This document shows positions 39,901 through 45,313 of a stretch of 64,000 nt of DNA, piece by piece. Each line of letters opens with the position of its first letter. Within the stretch, counting starts at the first letter, position 1. The DNA is from Opisthorchis felineus (lineage: Eukaryota; Platyhelminthes; Trematoda; Opisthorchiida; Opisthorchiidae), in contig SJOL01010120.1 of the NCBI GenBank assembly GCA_004794785.1, positions 154,140-218,139 on the forward strand. The letters run 5' to 3'. Made by a program: the position numbers and the translations under genes. Below the pieces are notes generated by a model, which worked only from the letters and a program-made list of their open reading frames with translations, was not told where the DNA came from and made no database searches.

Positions 39901-42900
39901 TTGCCCGACTGAACATGATGAGATATCCCGAAGTGAACGGAGTGCTGTCGTGACAGATGCAGGTAGACAAGAACAAGAGAGCTGGATTGTTTCAGGTGGG
40001 CGATCAGTCGCTGGTCCCAGTGTTGCTCTTCCGGAGGCTTCGTTTGTTCCGTTTGTTTCCTTTGGGAGTATTTTAATTGATGATTTTGAACGCCTGTGTT
40101 TGGCGCCGGAAGTTGATTTCGGCCCGTCGTATTTCGGTGGTGCTCCGGATCTACCTGGCTCATTTTCATCTGTGGCTCAGGTTTCTGGTGCTGGTTTTGT
40201 GCGTCGTCCTTTATCGGATGTGGCTTTTCTCGCTTCTCCTAATGGTGACGAATGTAGTGTTACATGGAACGCTGGTAATGTGGATGGTGTAATATCTTCC
40301 GAGCATTTCCTTCAGGCCTCGTCTGATTCAATGATGCATTCTGCCCTACCATCTCTTGTAACCTCAAACAAGGACGAATTTACTGATGCCAATAACGGCT
40401 CCATCGAGATGGACGACGGTGTGCTGGAAAATGTTTGTTCCGCCCCGCTACCTGAAGGTGATCGGTTTCGCAAGAATGTGCCAGTTCTGTCTACGAAACC
40501 TGCACCACAACAAAACCTTCCTCGTAGAATCCGGAAGGCGAAAAGGAAGCTACCAGTAAGACCTATGGTTAATCTTACTCAGTCTGGGTTTTCAGTTGGT
40601 GGTTCTGAGAGGACCGCTACCTCAGGCACGATGAATTCTACAGCCAGCGGTCCTCCTACAACCCAGTCACAAGATGCATCCATATCATCGGGGCCACCAT
40701 CCCCTGCTGCACTTGTCATGATCCCCAGTACTCTTCAAAATGGTATTTCAGATATAAATAATTTTAACCTGTCTGCACTGTCTCCCGTGCATGATGAGCA
40801 TGTTCCGTACCTCGAAAAATTGTGTGGGACTAATGAAATCAATAGACCAGATGGTTCCTGTCGTGCTCAGCTTGGCCCGGATGAGTTCGTTGTAACCGTC
40901 CCAAAACCCATTAAGCGAGAGTTGGAACTAAGGTTGCAAACTACCGCATGGCCTGTGATTTGTCAAACCAATATCGAATCTCCGAAAGTCGATCGTCAAC
41001 GACCGAATGTTTCGAATTGGCCTAAAGAACCCCAAACGGGGATATCTCATGATGTGGTTGAAAGTGAATGGTTGTCAGAGGGTTCAAAATCTCGCAGTAG
41101 AGAAAACATTCCAGGCATTTCAGATATCAACTGGTCATTCTCTGTTACTGACACAGAACACTGGGCAAGCGTCGGAAAGTCAGGTGACCCCTCTGAAGAC
41201 AATGCAAAGTACCGGACTACAGACAGAAGGTTCGAATCCTATCCAACGGAAGCGATTGGATTTCCCCAATCTAGAGTCCCTATTCAGAAGGATTCAAGCA
41301 GGATCATATCCTATCTACACAAAACAGCGGTCGACGATGTTTCGTCGCACACATCTCCGACGGTGCCGACGTCACTTGAACAGGCCGACTACCACAAATC
41401 GCCAGATCTGACGGCCGACACTGTTGGAGACACCCTATTCAGAGATACAGAAGCAGCGATCCTAGATACTTCAGCTGGTGGACTTAAAAAGATACCGAAA
41501 GAGATTTTGGAGACGGACGCTTTCAAGAGTCATCCACATCCAAACGAAAGTGACTTCGGGTTACCTCCTCAAAACTCATTTAACAGTTGCCTACCAATGG
41601 ATCCAGTTAATGAGGATTCAGCCTGTCCGTTCGTGGAAAACTTTCATTCAACTAAAGGTGCTGACCACAACGGATATGCTCCTCAGCTACCCATGGACGA
41701 CTGGGAAAAGACTTCTACGCCGTTTTCGGAACTGACCAAATCTAAGATACAACAGTCCTCGATTTCCCTGAATTCGACAATTCAGCCTTCATCTCCGAGA
41801 CAGATGAAACCGATTGGAAGCGAGAGATCTTCGACACAATACGGAAGCTGTCAAAAACTATTAGACAGAGAGGAAATGTGGATACCCTCGACTCTACATA
41901 TTGATCAGCATGGTTCTGTCGACGAAAATACTACGAATAATACAAGCTTTTTTGCTTGTCATGTGGCCTCAGATGCAGAGTCTCATGTTGTTGAAACTCG
42001 AAACATTGTGCCAACCAAAGTGGATGTTTCCGATTTGAATGAAAAGCCGCAAACCTCACCTCTCTACAATTTACTGCACAGCTCCGTAGCCGTAACTGAA
42101 GTTGATCAACGCCACAGAACAGCCCCAGAGACGCAAGATAATAGTTCCGATAGATTGTTTCATTTGCCGCACAGGCCAGAAATTTCGGTCTCTGAGCCCT
42201 TCTCGAGTTCAATGAGATCAACTCCGAGCACCGCATCACCGCTGACTTATCTCCCTGTTGAAGAGTTGTCAACCGGACTGCTAGAGCAGGCTGACACTCC
42301 TCCAGGTGAATCACTACACACAACTTGTCTTGAACGGTCCCTTATTGATGCTGTGGTTAGCAGAGAATCGCCCGCATTTGATGTTGAGTACCGAAGGACT
42401 AGGTACAACTCCGTCGGTTCAACTCCTCATACAATCCCCTGCTCAAATATCATGACGAATTCGCTTCCTTCTGGACGATCGGATTTGTTTACTTCCAAGG
42501 GAAGGTTCAAACGTGATAACCCTGAGATAGAAAGCGATCATCCGCCAACCACCTCTTCTATCCATCTGCCTGTAAATTCAGTGTTATCTGAGATGCCAAG
42601 AGACACTGTGACAGGTTTTACTGGCAACATGACAAGATCGTCATTGGAAAGCGCTTTGCACGAGACCATCGATTACTTAGGGGATTCGATGGTACGCCGA
42701 CTGAGCGCAGTAAATGACACAGCAAATGATAAACCGAAATCGCTTGTTCATCCGAAGGAATATGAAACCGCTAGTGCTTCAACCGAATGGTATTCAACGA
42801 CTTCTTTTGAAGAAGCTGATCAGTTTGATACTTTCTGGAATGAGATGTCGTCAAGATCCCCACTTGAGGGCGTTCAGCTGAATGGTTTCGATACCACCAG

Positions 42901-45313
42901 AGAGCCCGCAGACTTGAAGCGTTTAGGACGCGCAGTAAAACGAACGCAACAATCAGACAAGCGCAAAACCATCAGGGACGCTACCCGTACGCATAACCAG
43001 GCCACATCAGAGACATCAACACGTGTCCCAGTGACCTATCAGTCGCTTGAATTTATACGGACAGATTTCTCTCATTCGACTGATCAGTCAGAGGCCGGCT
43101 CTAACACAAAACCGTCTGGTGCTTCATTAGGCTTGGGTGTTGGTACTCACGAGTTTCTAACCTGTTCAACGAGTGAGAAGCACAGAAGGGATTCCAGTGC
43201 GCTAGAACTGACCTACGAACACACGTCTGATTTGTATCTTAAGGAGAAAATCCAACGAAAATCGCGAATTCCAGTGACACCCACCATCCATTGGCATTTG
43301 AAAGTGGACGCTTCTACACAAACTACTGCTTTCAGTCGTCTAGACTTAATCAGAACCATACAAGAACAAACACTCGGTACAGCGCACGAGAACAAATGCA
43401 CTCAATTTGTCTCTGATGAAGAAGCATTCCGTCTGACCGCAGGTCGACAGGAGGCAACTCGACAGGCTCGTGACGCTTCAGAGAAGAGTTCACAAACCGG
43501 GTTGGATCTACGCTGCAGGTTCCGCGGGTCTGGAGGAAGAACTTCAAGGATACTGAGGTACATACAGCCAGAATCAACCGAGCGGGAGATGGGGTTCTTG
43601 CCGGTGAGTTGGCTTTTTTCTAGAGTGTAGCTTATGGAATCTTGATAACTTTCAGAACTGACATATAACAGAGGACATTTTCGGTCGGAGTAGAACCGGA
43701 GTGCGGTGTCCTGCTGACTTATGGAAAACACCGAACAAAACCAGCTTCTATGATCCATTCACTTATGGTCAACGGACGGACCAAAGTTTGGTCCTGACTT
43801 TGTTCTGTGCGTAATGTACTCATTACCTTCGCGTGGGTCTTGATGTGTAGATGTCCATAGATGTGAGTACTTGGGGGGACTGGTAATCCCAGTGGAGAAG
43901 AGCAAATGGAACATACTAAAATTTTCACAGGTTATTTGTATGCATAACACCAGGTGTACGCATTGATACGCAGTGAACCCCTCAACAAGGGAGTGAGTAT
44001 CAGGGCAATTCGAAGATGTTTGGGACCGATTGAGTGGTCATCGTTTTGAGAGAGATCCGGTAAACAAACGTTGCCAAGCAACGAATCCACCAAACTCTCT
44101 GAAACGAGTATCAGAGCACTTTAAGAGCATCTGTCTCACCTCTTTCGCCTTCAGCGGAGGGGGTTCTATCCTGAAAAGCCTACAAACCTACAGTAAATGC
44201 AAAACTTTCTGGAACGTGATCACAAATCAGCAGGCATCGTGTGCAGAAATCTTCCCTAATGCAGTAATCTGTTACACGAGTCAATTGTCAACTGTTCTAT
44301 GCCTATGACTCAGTCTCTTATGGTTGGTTTCGGGATTTGACCAGCAAGCCATAGCAACCAGGTTTTGGACTCCGTTATCGCCTAGTTCGAACATAACGTA
44401 TATTGAGCTTCATTTCTTGTTTCCATGTTTCAGGGAAGTACAAATGAGGACACAAAAGAAATCAGTGCAAAATGGTAAGTCCATTACTGCATTTAGTAAT
44501 AAACATCTACTGTGAACTATGGTCTCATTTCTTATATTTGGAGCAGTAATAATGAGTAATAAATGTACTCGATGCACTGAGATGAGATAATATTTTAGTC
44601 ATGTTAGATGAACTCGCAGTGCCAAGCCTTGTGTGTACCATTACATTCCCTTGAGTAGCCAAAGGTACATACATTAGTCCGGTGTCCAGTCTCACTTTCT
44701 TCTTGATCGATAACTAGAATGGATCAATACTTAGTATTTAGCTTAGCGACAGGACTCACATCACTTGTACTCTTCCACGGAACACCGCTGAAACGATGCG
44801 ATTGTGTTGCGGTATATGTAGTATGAACAGAACGAAGCGCCTGGACGTGGACCATCGACCAGTCCTTACGGGTCGGGTTGTCTTCCAACCGAGCTATCGA
44901 AGACACCCTCAGACGCCTCTTTTCGTCCATTCTGTGTTTGTGTGTGTGTGTGTGCGTGTACTTGGATCTTTCAGTTCAATCTCTACCGAATGCTCATCCA
45001 ATTTCTAACGTCTATGTCACTAACAGTCAATCGTGTAGCGTGAGAGGTTTTTTTGTGTGTGATAAACTTGCCACGTCTTTTCGTTCTCCTCTTTCCCAGT
45101 CGATTATCCCGATGTCCAACCTGCTGTCGCTATCTGCTCCCGTTCCTGGCAACGCTATTGTTGCTCCTACTGCTTCTCCTATGGCTCTGTCTACACCGAT
45201 TGCCGCACTGTGCAACCTTTTTCTCCCGGTCCTATTGTATCGAAGAAACGGTCTTTTGGCGATACATTTACCATCCATTACACACCCTCCGATTCCCTCG
45301 TCCACCGGTGTGA
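592..45313 (+). CDS. SYNE1-like: Nesprin-like KASH-domain protein, 3' part of a multi-exon gene (gene-level entry)
   Basis: This entry spans a chain of + strand exons with GT-AG borders: 592-946, 1044-1671, 2082-2151(?), 2997-3473, 6657-7037, 16463-16681, 20102-20410, 22908-23017(?), 23338-23514, 23674-24039, 27242-27501, 28244-28433, 30388-30620, 31716-31758, 33261-33447, 35194-35210(?), 36481-36702, 37097-43603, 44434-44474 and 45100-45313. The first exon begins in mid-codon, so the gene continues upstream of the window. Upstream exons encode long amphipathic helices with regularly placed Trp and Leu, as in spectrin repeats. The giant exon encodes a disordered linker, and the last exon a transmembrane helix plus KASH-like tail. 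Known nesprins anchor in the outer nuclear membrane by KASH-SUN binding and link nuclei to the cytoskeleton; I infer the same role here. Exon order is inferred from strand, phase and spacing, not from transcripts. Additional exons may be missing, especially between 7037 and 16463. The alternative is two genes, one spectrin-like and one KASH, but phase continuity argues against it. Confidence 0.75.
1044..1671 (+). CDS. Nesprin-like gene, spectrin-like exon
   Basis: The acceptor is tccgtgttcccag ending at 1043. The first base completes the AG left by the previous exon to give an Arg codon. About 209 codons follow, ending in phase 0 at the donor CGA|gtaagt at 1672. The protein contains several helical segments, for example [38 protein letters not shown] and [19 protein letters not shown]. 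This heptad-like Leu pattern with scattered Trp is typical of divergent spectrin repeats. There is no signal peptide or membrane segment. Confidence 0.8.
2082..2151 (+). CDS. Probable small exon of the nesprin-like gene with a one-base frame error
   Basis: A good acceptor (gatgtcatttcacag, ending at 2081) and a strong donor (gtaagtag from 2152) bound 70 bases. The phase-0 frame reads a helical segment beginning [19 protein letters not shown], then hits TGA four codons before the donor. Both flanking exons require phase 0, so a length divisible by three is expected. One extra base explains both the stop and the length of 70. It could be a sequencing or assembly error, a true mutation, or a sign that the exon is not used. 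Confidence 0.45.
2404..2452. repeat. Pentanucleotide microsatellite (AGTTC)3(AGGTC)6
   Basis: A run of three AGTTC units followed by six AGGTC units lies in the intron after the small exon. One more partial copy is seen near 2503. It is simple-sequence DNA with no sign of coding use. Confidence 0.9.
2997..3473 (+). CDS. Nesprin-like gene, spectrin-like exon (159 codons)
   Basis: The acceptor is cttttttgttaacag ending at 2996 and the donor is AAG|gttagt at 3474. The exon is phase 0 at both ends, 477 bases, 159 codons. The protein begins [20 protein letters not shown] and is strongly helical. A later segment has Trp residues at spectrin-like positions ([16 protein letters not shown] and [15 protein letters not shown]), fitting one or more divergent spectrin repeats. 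Confidence 0.85.
4110..4265 (-). repeat. SINE-like unit, family A (tRNA-derived head), reverse strand
   Basis: Read on the minus strand, it has a degenerate A box (GTTCAGTGATCGAGGCGCG), a B box (GATTCGAACCCC) and a body shared with 26722-26845 and 46045-46215. The body match includes the CTACTCCTGTGTGGGCTTAG stretch. It is a decayed, non-coding SINE-like copy. Confidence 0.65.
4690..4960. repeat. Fold-back dispersed repeat, copy 1
   Basis: This copy shows both hallmark blocks of the family: a GGTTTTGACGGGAGACTCAC block at the left, and at the right an end that is the reverse complement of the ACTACTCATAAGGTTGCTGA end seen elsewhere. Related copies occur at 6353, 28836, 46462, 55910 and 56868. 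It has no coding potential and resembles a MITE-like or non-autonomous element. Confidence 0.8.
6353..6545. repeat. Fold-back dispersed repeat, copy 2
   Basis: Starts with the family end (ACTACTCATAAGGTTGCTGA) and ends with the TTTTCAAATGAGTGCATTTC block. It lies about 110 bases upstream of the next acceptor, so it contributes intron sequence only. Confidence 0.8.
6657..7037 (+). CDS. Nesprin-like gene, exon
   Basis: The upstream pyrimidine tract ends ttttctag at 6656 and the frame is open from there in phase 0. A second possible acceptor (tttttcgaacag, ending at 6749) would also keep phase 0, giving 96 instead of 127 codons; I cannot decide between them. The donor is TCG|gtaagt at 7038. The protein is acidic and partly helical ([20 protein letters not shown] and [18 protein letters not shown]), consistent with a spectrin-like rod. 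It is followed by the longest intron in the window. Confidence 0.78.
7287..7351. repeat. Short perfect inverted repeat
   Basis: TTGATCAGGTGGCT at 7287-7300 is repeated as its reverse complement at 7338-7351, separated by 37 bases. It could form a hairpin. No function is evident. Confidence 0.7.
7960..8040 (+). repeat. SINE-like unit, family D (tRNA-like)
   Basis: There is a tRNA-like head (GGTTGGTCAAGTGGACAG as A box) and a B box (GGGTTCGAATTCC) about 45 bases later. It resembles the units at 48745 and 60725. The acceptor-stem pairing of a functional tRNA is not seen. Confidence 0.6.
10095..10375 (+). repeat. SINE-like unit, family C
   Basis: The body shares the GATGAGTGAAACTTCCAT block and the TCAATCACACTGCTGATCAG-type block with 50815-51200 and, reversed, with 13445-13780. 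A B box-like GGGTTCGAAACTC is at about 10338. It is a decayed non-coding repeat. Confidence 0.7.
11330..12960 (+). pseudogene. Decayed non-LTR retrotransposon (CR1/jockey-like), endonuclease tail and reverse transcriptase
   Basis: Fragments in shifting frames follow the order expected for a CR1-like ORF2. The end of an endonuclease domain reads [13 protein letters not shown] near 11400. A reverse transcriptase block reads NFRPVSLT, followed by CKVMERI, near 12066-12120. A decayed catalytic box reads YADIKVW at 12385-12405, where an intact enzyme has YADD. The C-terminal region reads HAHLEYG near 12725, then the remains of an ERVQ..ATRLV..LPNL block to about 12850. Multiple stops and frameshifts make it non-functional. 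It is inserted in the sense orientation in the host intron. Subfamily assignment is tentative. Confidence 0.78.
12785..12800. repeat. Short (GA)n run
   Basis: About seven GA units interrupt the C-terminal part of the CR1-like remnant. Confidence 0.7.
13445..13780 (-). repeat. SINE-like unit, family C, reverse strand
   Basis: This is the reverse complement of the 50815-51200 unit. It carries the GATGAGTGAAACCTCCATCT-type block, the GATCCACATCACGTGG-type block and the CTGATCAGCAGTG-type block. It underlies the first part of an open frame at 13661-14050, which is therefore not a gene start. Confidence 0.7.
14525..14592. repeat. ATC trinucleotide run and adjacent shared 40-bp block
   Basis: An (ATC)n run at 14525-14548 is followed by a roughly 40-bp block (GTTGACACTGATGCTTCA core). 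That block recurs with few changes at 61993-62033, so it is part of a dispersed repeat. Confidence 0.7.
16291..16362. repeat. 36-37 bp tandem duplication with an ambiguous base (N) at 16326
   Basis: Two copies of a unit with the core ACCTTACTTC.GAAACAAGG lie head to tail. The single N of the window is at the junction. It may be a real tandem duplication or a join made during assembly. Confidence 0.8.
16463..16681 (+). CDS. Nesprin-like gene, spectrin-like exon (73 codons)
   Basis: The acceptor is ttttttctattatcgtatag ending at 16462 and the donor is AAG|gtcagt at 16682. The exon is phase 0 at both ends. The protein starts [20 protein letters not shown], a clear spectrin-type helix with Trp at typical positions. 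A second helix lies at the end ([17 protein letters not shown]). Confidence 0.85.
16682..20101. other. Intron, no exon seen
   Basis: This 3.4-kb interval includes GC-richer stretches (17000-17270, 17690-17860) and possible decayed retroelement DNA around 19080-19800. No family could be recognised. Open frames here are short and lack paired splice signals. Confidence 0.5.
20102..20410 (+). CDS. Nesprin-like gene, spectrin-like exon (103 codons)
   Basis: The acceptor is cgccttcatttggttcag ending at 20101 and the donor is CAA|gtaagt at 20411. It is phase 0 at both ends. The protein ([14 protein letters not shown], then a [20 protein letters not shown] helix and [19 protein letters not shown]) has the length and helical periodicity of roughly one spectrin repeat. 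It is one of the cleanest rod exons in the window. Confidence 0.87.
20411..22907. other. Intron, no exon seen
   Basis: It contains a degenerate fold-back repeat (21060-21360). Short open frames on both strands are not supported by splice sites or recognisable protein. Confidence 0.5.
21060..21360. repeat. Degenerate fold-back dispersed repeat, copy 3
   Basis: Fragments of the family are visible: a CCCCACGAAGGGTGAAGCC stretch, a CAGAACCTTTTGAGTATTG end and a CTGGGTCTCCCGTTAACATC stretch. It is more diverged than the other copies. Confidence 0.5.
22908..23017 (+). CDS. Possible exon of the nesprin-like gene, apparently one base short
   Basis: The acceptor region is ccctctaggcctgccag, ending at 22907, and the donor is AAA|gtaagt at 23018. 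Phase 0 reads [18 protein letters not shown], a plausible spectrin-type helix. The exon is 110 bases, whereas both neighbours need a multiple of three. The last third in the +2 frame reads [14 protein letters not shown], which joins well to the Pro/Gln/Asn-rich start of the next exon. A missing base would reconcile the two. The exon is uncertain. Confidence 0.4.
23338..23514 (+). CDS. Nesprin-like gene, exon (59 codons)
   Basis: The acceptor is cttacgttttttaccttctag ending at 23337 and the donor is GAG|gtgggt at 23515. It is phase 0 at both ends. The protein opens with a polar linker ([19 protein letters not shown]) and continues into a helix ([19 protein letters not shown]). Confidence 0.78.
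23674..24039 (+). CDS. Nesprin-like gene, spectrin-like exon (122 codons)
   Basis: The acceptor is tttacctcattttag ending at 23673 and the donor is CAG|gttagt at 24040. It is phase 0 at both ends. The protein has helices at both ends ([18 protein letters not shown] and [18 protein letters not shown]) around a Lys/Gln-rich loop, fitting a spectrin-like repeat. The intron before it is only 159 bases. Confidence 0.86.
25884..25932. repeat. AT-rich imperfect tandem repeat (CTAGTATTTT-like)
   Basis: Four to five imperfect copies of a 10-bp CTAGTATTTT-like unit lie in a row. Confidence 0.7.
26722..26845 (+). repeat. SINE-like unit, family A
   Basis: It keeps a B box (TGGTTCGAACCCG) and the CTCGACTGCTCCTGTCTAGG body block shared with 46045-46215. 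The A box part is lost. Confidence 0.65.
27242..27501 (+). CDS. Nesprin-like gene, spectrin-like exon
   Basis: The acceptor is catttatgtccgtcag ending at 27241 and the donor is TT|gtaagt at 27502. Entry is phase 0, with two bases left over at the end. The protein has helices [19 protein letters not shown] and [20 protein letters not shown] separated by an acidic loop. Confidence 0.82.
27502..28243. other. Intron (742 bases)
   Basis: Nothing recognisable beyond splice signals at both ends. Confidence 0.6.
28244..28433 (+). CDS. Nesprin-like gene, spectrin-like exon
   Basis: The acceptor is gttcatatcaatag ending at 28243. The first base completes the Leu codon begun in the previous exon, so the phases match. 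The donor is AAA|gtgagt at 28434, leaving phase 0. The protein reads [20 protein letters not shown], then [19 protein letters not shown], both helical. Confidence 0.82.
28836..29185. repeat. Fold-back dispersed repeat, copy 4, with 46-bp terminal inverted repeats
   Basis: The arm at 28837-28882 (starting CACACTATTCATAAGG) pairs with the arm at 28972-29017 with about five mismatches in 46, around an 89-base centre. A second family block (GGAACATCATAAACGAGAGA, then GAGTCTCCTGTCAAAACC) follows to 29185. It has no coding capacity. Confidence 0.85.
29575..29765 (+). repeat. SINE-like unit, family B (tRNA-like)
   Basis: The A box-like AGTAGTGGTAACACAG and B box-like GGAGTTCAAACCCCG lie about 30 bases apart. 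They are followed by a body ending GAACAGGAAGAGGATCGTCC that recurs at 31880-32190. Confidence 0.7.
30388..30620 (+). CDS. Nesprin-like gene, spectrin-like exon
   Basis: The acceptor is ctcctttccggcggtcag ending at 30387 and the donor is GG|gtacgt at 30621. It enters in phase 0 and leaves two bases. The helical protein has [20 protein letters not shown] and later [20 protein letters not shown], with Trp and Leu placed as in spectrin repeats. Confidence 0.82.
31716..31758 (+). CDS. Nesprin-like gene, short exon (43 bases)
   Basis: A strong acceptor (cttggtatctttttccag, ending at 31715) and a strong donor (TCG|gtaagt at 31759) bound 43 bases. The first base completes the Gly codon left as GG by the previous exon. 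Fourteen codons follow ([14 protein letters not shown]), ending in phase 0, exactly what the next exon needs. The phase fit at both ends is the main support. Confidence 0.58.
31880..32190 (+). repeat. SINE-like unit, family B, preceded by an inverted fragment of itself
   Basis: The plus-strand unit has an A box (TTGGTGGTACACGGTCG), a B box (GGGTTCAAATCCCC) at about 32060, and the GGCAGGAAGAGGACTGTTC end. The stretch 31885-31945 resembles the reverse complement of the family body, giving a head-to-head arrangement. Confidence 0.7.
32210..32248. repeat. Fold-back dispersed repeat, fragment (copy 5)
   Basis: Only the end block ACTACTCATAAGGTTGCTGA plus a few bases is present. Confidence 0.7.
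33261..33447 (+). CDS. Nesprin-like gene, spectrin-like exon
   Basis: The acceptor is cccgatcaggtaacag ending at 33260 and the donor is GG|gtaaat at 33448. It is phase 0 at entry and leaves one base. The protein begins [20 protein letters not shown] and continues [11 protein letters not shown] and [17 protein letters not shown], all helical. The polypyrimidine tract is modest, but the protein character is convincing. Confidence 0.75.
33835..34050. repeat. Fold-back dispersed repeat, copy 6
   Basis: A diverged copy starting ACTACTCATGAGGATGTTGA and ending near TTTGCAAATGAGTGTATTTC. Confidence 0.75.
35194..35210 (+). CDS. Possible 17-base microexon of the nesprin-like gene
   Basis: The acceptor is tatttcgactacccag ending at 35193 and the donor is CAT|gtgagt at 35211. 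Its two leading bases complete the G left by the exon at 33261-33447, and five codons (RCEEH) end in phase 0, as the next exon requires. It resolves an otherwise unmatched phase. Such a short match could be chance. Confidence 0.3.
36078..36260 (+). repeat. SINE-like unit, family C (tRNA-like head)
   Basis: The head GGCCGAATGGTTAAGTGTTC resembles a Leu/Ser-type tRNA D-arm. The body (CTGATGATTCCCAACGAGGA and TTCTCAGCATAGATTGGCTT) matches 51045-51200. Confidence 0.7.
36481..36702 (+). CDS. Nesprin-like gene, exon (74 codons)
   Basis: The acceptor is cttttccgctttttcttttag, ending at 36480 (very strong). The donor is CAG|gtacgc at 36703. It is phase 0 at both ends. A polar start ([18 protein letters not shown]) leads into a basic, helical stretch ([18 protein letters not shown]) and a Cys-containing segment ending SKEQ. 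It is probably the linker and first helix of the last rod segment. Confidence 0.83.
36703..37096. other. Intron (394 bases)
   Basis: T-rich intron with no other features; the acceptor is gatcgatttcag. Confidence 0.7.
37097..43603 (+). CDS. Nesprin-like gene, giant exon: end of rod plus long disordered linker (2,169 codons)
   Basis: The acceptor is ccttccgatcgatttcag ending at 37096 and the donor is CCG|gtgagt at 43604. It is open in phase 0 for 6,507 bases. Residues 1-100 are helical and spectrin-like ([40 protein letters not shown]). From about residue 110 the chain is rich in Ser, Thr, Pro, Glu and Gln with few large hydrophobics, so it is probably disordered. Visible features are three to four degenerate repeats of 80-101 residues (nt 37568-38420), Lys/Arg clusters near 38720-38770, 39597-39655 and 40521-40555, and a His/Gln-rich patch near 39835-39880. 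Three TQT-like motifs at 43316, 43400 and 43490 may bind LC8. There is no membrane segment. It joins the next exon in phase 0. I infer a flexible cytoplasmic spacer between rod and nuclear envelope. Confidence 0.93.
37568..38420 (+). repeat. Degenerate protein repeats of 80-101 residues within the giant exon
   Basis: Units open with [11 protein letters not shown] (37568), [11 protein letters not shown] (37871), [11 protein letters not shown] (38156) and weakly [10 protein letters not shown] (38399). Between them recur an SVRK/PVRK block and a GDASEASSN / GESVSDSSN block. The spacings are 101, 95 and 81 codons. This is an internal duplication in the disordered linker, diverged at both protein and DNA level. 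Confidence 0.7.
43604..44433. other. Intron (830 bases)
   Basis: Nothing beyond splice signals recognised. Confidence 0.6.
44434..44474 (+). CDS. Nesprin-like gene, short penultimate exon (41 bases)
   Basis: The acceptor is tttcttgtttccatgtttcag ending at 44433 and the donor is TG|gtaagt at 44475. It enters in phase 0 ([13 protein letters not shown]) and leaves TG, which the first base of the KASH exon completes to a Cys codon. Strong splice signals and perfect phase at both ends support it. The segment is juxtamembrane and polar. Confidence 0.68.
44475..45099. other. Last intron, with GT microsatellite
   Basis: It ends in a long polypyrimidine tract (cgttctcctctttcccag) and contains a (TG)n run at about 44935-44958. 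Confidence 0.7.
44935..44958. repeat. (TG)n microsatellite
   Basis: About eleven TG units, with one C interruption towards the end, lie in the last intron. Confidence 0.85.
45100..45313 (+). CDS. KASH-domain exon: transmembrane helix and SUN-binding luminal tail, with stop codon
   Basis: The acceptor is ctcctctttcccag, ending at 45099. The first base completes a Cys codon; 70 codons and TGA (45311-45313) follow. A basic, Cys-rich lead ([10 protein letters not shown]) precedes a Leu-rich membrane helix at 45131-45193 (YLLPFLATL, a run of Leu, WLCL). The luminal tail of 39 residues follows. It has Cys at 45209 and 45236, Tyr-His-Pro at 45269-45277, and ends in PRPPV. In known nesprins the tail also carries a Cys about 23 residues from the end, a His-Pro 11-12 residues from the end, and a terminal PPPx that fits a SUN pocket. 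Here His-Pro is at the same distance and Cys one residue further out; the last residues are R-P-P-V. A short tail-anchored protein is the alternative, but the upstream phase match favours nesprin. Confidence 0.83.

Noticed and set aside
37273..43758. Minus-strand and alternative-frame open stretches inside the giant exon
   Set aside because: They are shadows of the 2,169-codon frame, with composition mirroring it and no start, splice or domain support.
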